This document shows positions 36,292 to 45,343 of a DNA stretch of 64,000 nucleotides, piece by piece. The stretch lies in contig CANFQX010000015.1 of assembly GCA_947449255.1 (NCBI GenBank), positions 1-64,000 of the forward strand. Direction: 5' to 3'. The translations under genes and the position numbers were made by a program. Numbering within the stretch: position 1 is the stretch's first letter; every line of letters begins with the position of its first letter. The notes below the pieces were generated by a model. The model searched no databases, was not told the DNA's origin, and saw nothing but the letters and a program-made list of their open reading frames with translations. The DNA comes from Pseudobdellovibrionaceae bacterium. GTDB lineage: Bacteria > Bdellovibrionota > Bdellovibrionia > Bdellovibrionales > Bdellovibrionaceae.

Positions 36292-38127
36292 CTAAGTCAT
36301 TAAAACCTGAAACCCGCGCTCGATTAAACTCTTGGTCTCTGAGTTCAAACTGACTTTTGAATCTTGAAGTGCAATCAGGCGACTGTAGCTTTTCTGAGAA
36401 ACATCTTTAAAATTGTTTTTCTCAGCAAGCTCATAAATTTCCATCGTCAAAAGCCAATCTGTTGGATATTGCTTTTCAACTTTGGATTGAATTTCTGTTA
36501 AGGAAGCTTCCCCAGCTGATTTCTCTTCGCGCATTTTTCGAACTTGTGAATACAATTCACAGAGATCTTTATTTTTTTCGGTCAAATTGGTCTTGGCCTT
36601 TCCGGCCGGAGTCCTAACCCCGACTTCTGCAAAGTAGGTGCTGCGATCTGGAGCTCCGCCAAAAACAGACACCACTTGATCGCCGCAAGCCATATCATAA
36701 ATTCCCCAGGAAGGATCAAATAATACTTTGTCCTTCGAGCTGACTTTACAATCCTTGAAACTCAACACTATTTTTTTATTATCAATACTGATTTCGCTCG
36801 TCAAAACACCTTCGACAACAACGCCCGACTGGAATTGAATTTTCCCCTTATTTTGCCCTTTGAAACCTAAGGATTCCAAATCTAAAAGACTTAAATCAGC
36901 CGCTGACTTATTTAAATCCTTAATCAATCCCACAGGGGTGCCATATCCGGTCTGATGATATTTTGGTCCTTGCTCATGCAATTGCTTTTTTTGATAAGCC
37001 AGCTGACAGGGACCCTCAAATTGCAAATAATAAATACCATCCGTAGAATTGTTGTGAATTTCTTTTAAGATGCCACCTATTTGCACACCGCTATCTAACT
37101 GTGTGGCTGTCACCGTCCTAGCAATCTTTGCCTTTGCAAGGCCGTTTAATCCACCAATTTTATAGGCCATTGTTCTGCTAAATTCATGAACAACAGCATG
37201 CAGAGTTGCAAAATCAGGAGATTGAAATAAAAGGGGCTGGGGCTTGGTGATATCAAAGTTGACCAAAGTGCAATCTAATGAAAAGGGAATTTTTGTAACA
37301 TGTGGGTTTAGGCATTCAAAACTCTCTCCCGCAGAAGAAAGCAAGCCTGCTCCGTAAATCAAGGGACTGTCTGAGGGGCCCACAAGACCATACTCAGTAC
37401 TCCACCAGGCCATTCTTGTCAGCATGGTGGCTTCGCTGGTGTAAGTGACCGTTGCTAAAGTTTGATCTAAGCGAGATTGCGCTGCCAAAATTTGTTCTGC
37501 AGTTGCGGAAGGGTCTTCTTTAGTGATGGAGAGGTGAAGGATTGCATCATAAACGTCTAAATCCTCCTTACTAAAAATGGCATTTTCTGAAATTTCGCCA
37601 TAGGTACGAAGATATTCAGCATAGTCAGAATCCACGATCATGGGCGCATGCCCTGCCGCTTCGTGAACGATGTCTGGAGCTGGTGTGTAGGCAATGTGTT
37701 CCACTGAGCGCATATCACACGCAATCGGCAATACACCATTGGCTTGAACTTCAAGAAAAACAGCCGGCGGAATAAAACCACTGACAGGAATTGCGCGCCA
37801 TCCAAATTTTTGCAGACAAAGATCCATGTCTTCAATTTTTGGAATTCGTTCAATGGAAATCCCAAGGTTCTTCAAGCCATCCAAATATTTTGGGTGACCA
37901 TGCAAGGTGAAAAAAGCTTTATTCACACGCATGATATATCGCCAAGAAGCATGATCAATGGGAGTGTATAAATCGTAGTCTTGCTCGACTATATATTGCT
38001 TCACTTCATCGCCAAATTTGTTCAAATCAAATGGTTTATTTTTCATTGGCGAAACGATAGCCAAGATCAAGAACCCTGTCAATCGGTGCAATTTCGCTAA
38101 TTTTTTAGGCAGATTTTTATGGAGCAC
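36292..38127 (-). CDS. Biopterin-dependent aromatic amino acid hydroxylase (long form)
   Basis: This 611-residue protein is related to phenylalanine-4-hydroxylase, which oxidises Phe to Tyr using O2, tetrahydropterin and ferrous iron. The iron ligands are seen as His155 and His160 in DIVHEAAGHAP and a candidate Glu245 in STEYGLVG. The catalytic core spans about 85-335. The remaining 275 residues have no recognised enzyme motif; similar 580-residue hydroxylases exist in Bacteroidota and Bdellovibrio. GTG 38127 with GAGAGG upstream is used; ATG 38046 (MKNKPFDLN) is a good alternative, giving 584 residues. It may convert prey-derived Phe to Tyr. Confidence 0.85.
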   Translation of the reverse strand: MLHKNLPKKLAKLHRLTGFLILAIVSPMKNKPFDLNKFGDEVKQYIVEQDYDLYTPIDHASWRYIMRVNKAFFTLHGHPKYLDGLKNLGISIERIPKIEDMDLCLQKFGWRAIPVSGFIPPAVFLEVQANGVLPIACDMRSVEHIAYTPAPDIVHEAAGHAPMIVDSDYAEYLRTYGEISENAIFSKEDLDVYDAILHLSITKEDPSATAEQILAAQSRLDQTLATVTYTSEATMLTRMAWWSTEYGLVGPSDSPLIYGAGLLSSAGESFECLNPHVTKIPFSLDCTLVNFDITKPQPLLFQSPDFATLHAVVHEFSRTMAYKIGGLNGLAKAKIARTVTATQLDSGVQIGGILKEIHNNSTDGIYYLQFEGPCQLAYQKKQLHEQGPKYHQTGYGTPVGLIKDLNKSAADLSLLDLESLGFKGQNKGKIQFQSGVVVEGVLTSEISIDNKKIVLSFKDCKVSSKDKVLFDPSWGIYDMACGDQVVSVFGGAPDRSTYFAEVGVRTPAGKAKTNLTEKNKDLCELYSQVRKMREEKSAGEASLTEIQSKVEKQYPTDWLLTMEIYELAEKNNFKDVSQKSYSRLIALQDSKVSLNSETKSLIERGFQVLMT

Positions 38128-38322
38128 GAAGAGCCCTCTCGCCTCTCGAGAGATAAAAAACCCTCAGAAAATCTCATTTTGAGGCGTTCTCCTTTTTTAC
38201 AGGAGAGTGACAAAATTTGAGATTTGCACTTTCGCCAAGAAGATAGGCCCTGTGAATCTGCGACTTTACCTAAGACCCTCAACCGGCACAAGCCTTGCTG
38301 GATCTTTTATAAGGGAGAAAAA

Positions 38323-39933
38323 ATGCAAATCTCTATTTATATAAAAAAAACCTGGCTTCACCTGTTATTGATAGGGGCATTAATAATTCCTGCCCTCGAT
38401 GTCCATGCTGGGCTATGGAACCCCTTCGCGAAAAAAGCTCCCGATACTCCAATCACTCAACAGGGTGCCTTAAGTCACGTCGAAAATATCTTCATTAAAA
38501 AAGTTCTTGCAGATATTAATTCAAAGACAACGACTTATTCTAGCTACTCCTTGGCAAAACGTAAGGTGTCTGGAGCTGACGCTGAAAAGCACAGCCTTGT
38601 TCTAACCCCCACACACACAGAAATCATTCCTGAATATTCTGAAGAAGGATTAAAATTTAAACTGATCTATGATGAAATCGCTCTAAAAAACCCTAAATAT
38701 ATTGTCAAAGAATTGGCCCTCATCAATGCGATATGCACAAGTCACGGCGTAGATACCTCATTCACCTCTGATTTTTATGGAGCATTAGACTATAAAACTA
38801 AAAAGTCCATTGAATCACCCCATTCTGTTGCAGAATTAATAGCCAATGCAAATGCAGGCAGCCCTACAGCAAGAGCTCGATGGGTCGAACTGCAGGCACG
38901 AATATTAAAAAATTTAAGTCTAAGTCCACCCATGACTCAAAACCTGCAATTGCCAGAAAATACAATTGCAGAAATCAGCCAAGAGCTTGAATCTGAGCTT
39001 TTCGATCTTGAAGCCAAGGCCCTTCAATTTTCGCGCAAACAAAAAAAAATGCTCACTCAGTGGAAAACAGAATCAGGTCAATTGGATCAACTGGAAGCCC
39101 TACCAGAAAAATTAAATGACTTGATACTAAATAATGATCGCCAAGGCGTCAGACAAATGCTTGAGGCTTACCTTCCCTGGGCCGTCATGGAACCAGCTGA
39201 AATCAATGCATGGAAAATATGGCTTGAAGCCATCGAACATCCCAATCGTGAAAAGACCACGGTCGCCTTTCGGGGAGTGAAATACGACAACGATAAAATT
39301 CAGCGCCGAAAAACCAATGATGGCCGCGAGATTTTTGGTTTCATGTCGACCATTTTAACAAAAAACCAAGGCAGCTATACTCGTCGTCTGCGTTCTTTAA
39401 CGACCAATCGTGAGAAAAATGGAGATCATAGCTTCAACAATGAAAACTCTAATATTTTGTCCGTCAAAATGGCTGATCAGATGGAGGCCCACGCGGTATC
39501 TCCAGAGGGGTCGAATTTTCTTTCATTCACCTTTGATCCAGAGGTCGCCAGGTCCTTTATGGGTTTAAATCGCAATTCACTTCCCTTTGGAGGATTACTA
39601 GCAGTCAAGATTGATTCGCGACGTATGATTCCAAATATCGCCTCTATGTATAACCATGAAGTTGAAATTTTAGCACCGCTGATCGTCTTTCCGGATGAAG
39701 TCATAGCCTACAAAGAAGGTTCATTCACGGAAGACTACACTTTCAGACAATATGTTTCCGAAGTTTCAAGTCAAAGTGGAATTGATTTTATTCCGTGGTT
39801 AAAGTCACATGGAAGTTCAGGAATCCAAGATAAAGAAATGATAAATCGCTACAGAATTCAAGGTTATGATTTTATGAAGTCCATCATCGCAACGGATAAA
39901 AACAAAAGAACTTGCTCAAGAGTATTTAATTAA
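38323..39933 (+). CDS. Exported protein with predicted ADP-ribosyltransferase domain
   Basis: This 536-residue protein has a signal peptide (MQISIYIKKTWLHLLLIGAL to about 29, VHA). Residues about 310-470 carry the three parts of R-S-E-class mono-ADP-ribosyltransferases in order: Arg317 in VAFRGVKYD, S401-F-T403 in FLSFTFDPEVARSFM (the S-T-S motif with F in the middle) and E446-V-E448 in YNHEVEIL. The usual role is transfer of ADP-ribose from NAD to a target protein. The middle residue of S-T-S is non-standard. Residues 30-300 are helical and unknown. GGGAG precedes ATG 38323. Downstream, on the other strand, is a papain-like protease. Confidence 0.65.
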   Translation: MQISIYIKKTWLHLLLIGALIIPALDVHAGLWNPFAKKAPDTPITQQGALSHVENIFIKKVLADINSKTTTYSSYSLAKRKVSGADAEKHSLVLTPTHTEIIPEYSEEGLKFKLIYDEIALKNPKYIVKELALINAICTSHGVDTSFTSDFYGALDYKTKKSIESPHSVAELIANANAGSPTARARWVELQARILKNLSLSPPMTQNLQLPENTIAEISQELESELFDLEAKALQFSRKQKKMLTQWKTESGQLDQLEALPEKLNDLILNNDRQGVRQMLEAYLPWAVMEPAEINAWKIWLEAIEHPNREKTTVAFRGVKYDNDKIQRRKTNDGREIFGFMSTILTKNQGSYTRRLRSLTTNREKNGDHSFNNENSNILSVKMADQMEAHAVSPEGSNFLSFTFDPEVARSFMGLNRNSLPFGGLLAVKIDSRRMIPNIASMYNHEVEILAPLIVFPDEVIAYKEGSFTEDYTFRQYVSEVSSQSGIDFIPWLKSHGSSGIQDKEMINRYRIQGYDFMKSIIATDKNKRTCSRVFN

Positions 39934-39944
39934 TTAAAAAATAG

Positions 39945-39969
39945 CCCAGGAAAATATATTCTTCCTGGG
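39945..39969 (-). terminator. Terminator of the papain-like protease gene
   Basis: An 8-bp stem CCCAGGAA/TTCCTGGG (39945-39952 with 39962-39969) lies between two convergent genes. In the leftward direction it is followed by a run of T, so it ends the leftward protease transcript; it may also slow the rightward one. Confidence 0.7.
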
Positions 39970-39984
39970 TCCATTCATGAGGCA

Positions 39985-41499
39985 CTAATTTTTAAGATTG
40001 ACGTCCAAATGGGAACTTTCGATCACAGCATCTATTTTATTTGTCTTTACATGACCCACAAACCAGATTTCATATTTTCCATCAGGCACAAGATTGGTTC
40101 TCCAGCCCAGAGTCAACCGCGAAGGAACCACAGAAACATCTTTTATTTTCTCTTGACCATCAGGACCCCTGCGGTGGAATTCCAATGAGCTCATAGGGAC
40201 TGAATTCGTCGTGGCATTGATTTCGATTTCAATACGCCCTTTAAGATTGTCTTTTAAATTGGTGCCCTTATGGCCTTGATAAGTAAGGTTCATTTGAGGA
40301 GCTTTATTAGCGACATAGAAGTAATGCTTAATCGATGAACCGATTTTTTCACCCAATTTATTGAGGGCGATCACTTGCATTTCATAGCGACCGTCAGGCA
40401 AAGCACTGATATCAAAATCCTGAGCGCAATCTTTGGCGACGCAGGCCACATGATCTAAAACTTGATTGTTTCGATCATAAATCACTGCTGCTAAGGAATC
40501 TGTGGCAGAATAAGTTGCAAAGGCTTTTAAAGGTGCCACATCGGAATAGTAGGATGAGTTGTCAGGCGTCTGAATTGAAACTCCCCCTTCCAAAGCTGGA
40601 ACATGGTACAACCAAGTGGAATTTCCAACCCCTGAGTCATCGCTATATGCTACATACCCAAAGCCATTTTCACCCCAGTCCTGTCCCCAACTGTTGCGTA
40701 TAATGAAAGCTTTTTTTGCATCATCATATCCAACAATAGAAATGGCATGTCCACCAAGAATAGGTCCACTGGCATGTTTATAGACTCCGCCAGAGTAAGC
40801 CACAAAGTCTTTGTAAACCTTAAGAGAGGTTACAACAGGGCCCTGCTGCAAAGCTTTTTTAACGGCATTGATATTCTTAAATCCCCAAGTTGGCCTTTGA
40901 TAACTTGAAATTTTAATAGCCCGCTTGCTTGCATCAGGACAAGATTCTTGGCAGGAAATATTTTCACCCGTCGAGCCCGATCTGTATTGCATACAAGACT
41001 CGTCCGGTGCGCCAAATTTCTGCAAAAACCCAGCTGCACTTTCGGGCTGCCATCCAATTTCACAAACTCCACCACCGCAAGAAAAAAGATATTGTGGAGA
41101 GAGCTTAATATTAAAACTTGGAAACAGAGATGATATTTTATATTGAGTCTCTAACACCCCAATTGCAGCAAAAGCCACACAGCTTCCGCAATTGGCTTGA
41201 TCTTTCATTGGTGAAACCCAATTTTGACCCTCTTTGTTTCTCCAATCCAGTTGAGAAGGCAAAGCCTCTTGCACTTCTAAAGTTTCATTGGTTTCAAACT
41301 CCACATCCTGTGGGCCATCTAAACGCAGGCCCATATAGCGATGCAGATCACCATCAGACATCACCGTTAGATGATTTTTCTTGACCTGCCAATCTCCACC
41401 AGAATTTTGAATTTTTTGATTTAAATTATTTATATCTAAGAGCTGAGCTTGCGCACCTTGAACTAGCAAGAATGATGCGAATAGAATAAGTGATTTCAT
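39985..41499 (-). CDS. Exported papain-family (C1) cysteine protease
   Basis: This 504-residue protein has a signal peptide (MKSLILFASFLLVQG, AQAQ) and a short propeptide, then a C1 peptidase core. The core shows Gln101 (KDQANCGSC, oxyanion), Cys107 (nucleophile, with Val instead of the usual Trp next), then GGHAISIVGYD (His) and IRNSWGQDWGENG (Asn). Residues about 320-500 form two beta-rich domains, the second with an EFHRRGPDGQEKIKD region, which may target it to a surface. It is probably an extracellular protease with a maturing pro-region. A terminator lies beyond its 3' end. Confidence 0.88.
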   Translation of the reverse strand: MKSLILFASFLLVQGAQAQLLDINNLNQKIQNSGGDWQVKKNHLTVMSDGDLHRYMGLRLDGPQDVEFETNETLEVQEALPSQLDWRNKEGQNWVSPMKDQANCGSCVAFAAIGVLETQYKISSLFPSFNIKLSPQYLFSCGGGVCEIGWQPESAAGFLQKFGAPDESCMQYRSGSTGENISCQESCPDASKRAIKISSYQRPTWGFKNINAVKKALQQGPVVTSLKVYKDFVAYSGGVYKHASGPILGGHAISIVGYDDAKKAFIIRNSWGQDWGENGFGYVAYSDDSGVGNSTWLYHVPALEGGVSIQTPDNSSYYSDVAPLKAFATYSATDSLAAVIYDRNNQVLDHVACVAKDCAQDFDISALPDGRYEMQVIALNKLGEKIGSSIKHYFYVANKAPQMNLTYQGHKGTNLKDNLKGRIEIEINATTNSVPMSSLEFHRRGPDGQEKIKDVSVVPSRLTLGWRTNLVPDGKYEIWFVGHVKTNKIDAVIESSHLDVNLKN

Positions 41500-41829
41500 A
41501 ACCCCTCCAATGTGAGAAATCCTATCAATGAATGATTGAATACTGAAGAAAATTAAATATTTACATATTCTGCTATCGCGGTTGCATCATGAATCTAGAC
41601 TAAAGGCAGGGGCTTGAAATGGGCTTTATGTCTGTGAATAGCTCCTTCAAGGAAGTAAGAAAAAAGCCCCCCAGTAGTCTCAAAATAAAACGACTAACAA
41701 AACTTCACCCGCCTGGAAATAGAATGACTCACATTTTTCTTAATATGAGATTTTTGATTCAAAAAGTGCACTTCAGAAATTTGTTAGAAGACCCGATGAA
41801 ATACATGATGAAAAAAGGTGGAATAAATC
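41500..41829. other. Divergent upstream region
   Basis: This region separates the leftward protease from the rightward diguanylate cyclase and should contain both promoters. A 73-codon frame at 41619-41840 has no ribosome binding site and no family resemblance, so I do not call it. No strong hairpin or palindrome stands out. Confidence 0.35.
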
Positions 41830-43248
41830 GTGAAATATGAAATGCAACCCGATATATTTGATCACTTTCAAGATGCGGTCTGCATCCTCAATGAAGATTT
41901 ATTTCCGGTTTATTTTAACCTGAGTTTTGCAGCTTTAATTCAGGAAAACTCAACTCGACTCATCTATAAAAAGAAAATTTATAATTTACTTACTTTCGAA
42001 GACTTTGAATGGGAGAACATCTACCAGAGCTCCCTGTTGCCTATGGAGTCACAACCTCGTGAAATCCAATTTAAAATTAAGAATCGGACAGGAGTTTTAA
42101 AATTAGCATGGAAAAGCACTCGCCTCGAAGAAGGCAAATTTCAGATCGTGCTCAATTTGAGGGATGTGACATCGGAATCTGAGCTATCTAAAAAATTCAA
42201 TGAACAAATTCTACAGAAAAATGAAACTATTAAATCTTTAGATGAGCATATCTTTCAAATTTCACTGATAAAAAATGTTCACGAAAAAGCCTCGAGCGAT
42301 GACGACCCCCTTGTGATGTTAAGAACCTTATTCAACAATTTCGTTCAGATTTTAAAACTTGAATACGTGATGTACATCAGAAAGAACGACCTGACACTAG
42401 CGCCACAATTGAAAGTGTGCTCTTCACCAACTCGCGTTGATGATCGAATCATTCAAAATCACATTGAGTCTTTTAGTTCTGAACTGATGTCATCGGGTCT
42501 ATCCAATTCTAAAGTCAATGACATCCATTGGATCAGCTTGAATTTTAAAGACGATTCAGATCAGATGCGCTATTTTGTCTTCGGAAAACTTGAAAAATTT
42601 TCGTCAAAAGAAGAAAAAATAGTCGAAGCTCTTTGTGAGGCCCTCAATAAGTCTTTAGACAACAGAGAGCTCTTCAAAAAAGCAATCACCGATGACATGA
42701 CCGATCTCTATAATCATAGATATTTCAAATTGCGTTTAGAAAAAGAAATGCATGAGCACGAGACCTCCAGAAAAAAAATGGGACTCTTCATGCTAGATAT
42801 TGATTTTTTTAAAAGAGTTAACGACACTTACGGGCATCTCGCTGGGGATATCGTTTTAAATGCCTTTGCCAATTGCTTAAAAAACTTCTGTCGAACCACT
42901 GATATCTCTGCCCGATATGGAGGCGAAGAGTTCGCCCTCATTCTTCAGGACATAGATGAATCCAATGCCTTCAGCATTGGAGATCGATTGCGACAGACAA
43001 TTGAAAAGCTCAATATCTCCTTACCGGGAGTCGAGAAGAAATTAAATATCACTATCAGCATTGGTGTCAGCCTTTATCCCACGCACGCACAAAGTCCAAT
43101 GGATCTTATAGCGGCTGCTGATAAATGCCTCTATCAAGCAAAAAAGATGGGTCGCAATAAATGCATTGTCATGAACGATGCGATCAGTAAAATTATCACC
43201 GACAAAAACCCTCCGCCTAAGGGAAATTCGAAAAGAAAAGCGGCGTGA
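41830..43248 (+). CDS. Diguanylate cyclase (PAS-like/GAF-like sensor, GGDEF output)
   Basis: This 472-residue protein makes cyclic di-GMP from two GTP. The GGDEF domain (about 280-455) has YGGEEF (364-368, active site) with DIDFFKRVNDTYGH upstream. An intact inhibitory RxxD is present at 355-358 (RTTD), five residues before the signature, so product inhibition is likely. Residues 1-110 look PAS-like (FQDAVCILNEDLFPVYFN) and about 135-270 GAF-like. No membrane helix is seen. It starts with GTG behind AGGTGG. It is convergent with a transporter gene 15 bases away. A PilZ protein is encoded at 13.2 kb. Confidence 0.92.
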   Translation: MKYEMQPDIFDHFQDAVCILNEDLFPVYFNLSFAALIQENSTRLIYKKKIYNLLTFEDFEWENIYQSSLLPMESQPREIQFKIKNRTGVLKLAWKSTRLEEGKFQIVLNLRDVTSESELSKKFNEQILQKNETIKSLDEHIFQISLIKNVHEKASSDDDPLVMLRTLFNNFVQILKLEYVMYIRKNDLTLAPQLKVCSSPTRVDDRIIQNHIESFSSELMSSGLSNSKVNDIHWISLNFKDDSDQMRYFVFGKLEKFSSKEEKIVEALCEALNKSLDNRELFKKAITDDMTDLYNHRYFKLRLEKEMHEHETSRKKMGLFMLDIDFFKRVNDTYGHLAGDIVLNAFANCLKNFCRTTDISARYGGEEFALILQDIDESNAFSIGDRLRQTIEKLNISLPGVEKKLNITISIGVSLYPTHAQSPMDLIAAADKCLYQAKKMGRNKCIVMNDAISKIITDKNPPPKGNSKRKAA

Positions 43249-43263
43249 ATTTTGTTGTCTAAA

Positions 43264-45120
43264 TCAATACAACCGATAACGCACACTCGTTACAATGATC
43301 TCAGGCTTAAGCCAGAGATATGCTCTAAGCATTAATGCGGTCTGATTGTGCAAGAATCGATGATACCAATGTTTTGTCACAAATTCCGGAATAATAACAG
43401 TCACAACTTGACCATTTTTTTCATGCTTCACTTGATCTATATAATTTAATACTGGCTCCATAATTGAACGGTACGGCGATTTTAAAACAATCAGCGGCAC
43501 CTGTGGCACAGCCTTTTCCCATTGGTCTTTAAGTCTTTGTGTCGCTTCTGGGGACATTTCAACATAGCAGGCTCGTACATCCTTTGAAATTGAACGCGCA
43601 TATTGCAAAGACAAAAGAACACCAGGATGCAAGTTAGACACGGGAACAAGGGCCGCATGGTTTGATGGCAACATACTTGCTGTTTGATCTCCAGAAACTT
43701 TTCCGAGGCGACGTGCTACAAACAAGTAGTGATTTTTTATTTGCAAGAAAAACCAGACAAAAGCTGGAATCAAAATCAGCACAAGCCATGCACCACTTAA
43801 AAATTTGGTCATTGCAATGACAAGCAGAATAACAAAGGTGGTCAAGGCACCAATGCTATTAAAAATTAAAGCTCGCATCCAACCTGCTTCACGCAGTCTT
43901 AAGTGATGTCGAATCATTCCAAGTTGAGATAATGTAAATGAAAGAAAAACTCCCACGGCATACAATGGAATCAAATGATGAGTAACGCCGCCAAAGGCCA
44001 TCAGCAAGAAAAGAGCCGCCAAACTCAACCCCATAATCCCGTTTGAAAAGACCAAGCGATCCCCTAGACTACCAAGTTGTCGCGGCAAGTATCCATCGCA
44101 GGCGAGCAAACTGGCCAATCTTGGAAAGTCAGCATAACTGGTATTCGCGGCGAGAAACAAAATAAGGGCGGTCGAAATCTGCACAACATAATACAAAAAA
44201 TTGTCGCCAAAAACTTGACCTGAAAGCAATGAAATCACAGTTTTGCCATCGTGAGGTACAATCCCCATCATATGTGCTAAAAATGTAATTCCAATAAACA
44301 TCACACCCAACAAGCCTGCCATCCAAACCATTGTGATTTTAGCATTTTTTTGAGCTGGCTTTTTGAAAATTGGAATCCCATTTGAGATGGCTTCAATCCC
44401 AGTGAGTGCCGAACAACCCGACGAAAAGGCCCGCAAAAGCAGGAAAATAGGAATCTCTGGATATATTTCATGAACTAAAGGCGCCTGCACCGCAACCTTA
44501 CCCAGCGCCATCTTAACGGCACCAGTTACTATCAGAACTAAAATCGACACGATAAAGAAATAGGTTGGCAATGCAAATACACTTGCCGACTCCTTGATAC
44601 CACGCAAATTCATCAGCATGACAAAAAGGATAACGAGTGCACCGATCAGCACCTTGTGTTCCTCGTAGCCAGGAAATGCTGAGGTAAAGTTTTCAACTCC
44701 GGCAGCCACAGAAACCGCAACCGTCAGAGTATAATCTATTAATAGCGAAGCAGCTGCGACTAAGCCCGCTTTTTTACCTAAATTTTCTTTTGCGACGGTG
44801 TAAGCACCACCACCGTTAGGATATGCATCAATTGTTTGACGATAGGACAAAGTGATAATCACTAAAAGTGCCGCAACAGCCATGGCGATCGGTAAAGACC
44901 AAGCCACTGCACCTGCAGCAAATAAAGATAATGGAATTAAAATTTCTTCTGTTGCATAAGCGACTGATGAAAGAGCATCCTAGGACAATACAGCCAGTGC
45001 TTTCCACTTTGGAATGAGTTCATGTGAAAGATGTTCCGTTGCTAATGGCATTCCAACAAAAGTTCGCTTCAGTCGACGAAAAAGACCCACTTGATGCTCC
45101 AAATTAATTCTATGATACAT
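43264..45120 (-). pseudogene. KimA-like APC-superfamily K+ transporter, interrupted by in-frame amber
   Basis: From ATG 45120 the frame reads MYHRINLEHQ and on to KWKALAVLS, then TAG at 44980-44982 (codon 47). It continues without a frame change as DALSSVAYATEEILIPLS, the first membrane helix of this family, and ends at 43264 (618 amino acids plus the amber, and stop). Relatives such as Bacillus KimA (YdaO) have Ser at the amber site, one base away from TCG. The protein has about 12 helices and a C-terminal soluble domain. A truncated version from GTG 44907 would lose helix 1. KimA imports potassium. Readthrough, sequencing error or true loss cannot be separated here. Confidence 0.75.
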
Positions 45121-45343
45121 CACAACTACGCCTGAGGTATTTTCATTGCAACAAAATTTTTAATTGTTTGGGTGCAAATTGTCATTCAGCGGATAGATCT
45201 TCAAAAATGCCTACACAATAAGCATCAACTTCATTCAAACCCCCAACCAGGGTCTATTTCACAAAAATTAGCGCTTTTTTGACCAACAGTAATTTGCCGA
45301 AATTCACAAAGGATGGTAACTAAGCTTAAAAAGTGAGACCCCA

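Noticed and set aside
41619-41840. 73-codon frame before the diguanylate cyclase
   Set aside because: No ribosome binding site, and its end overlaps the cyclase start; no family match.
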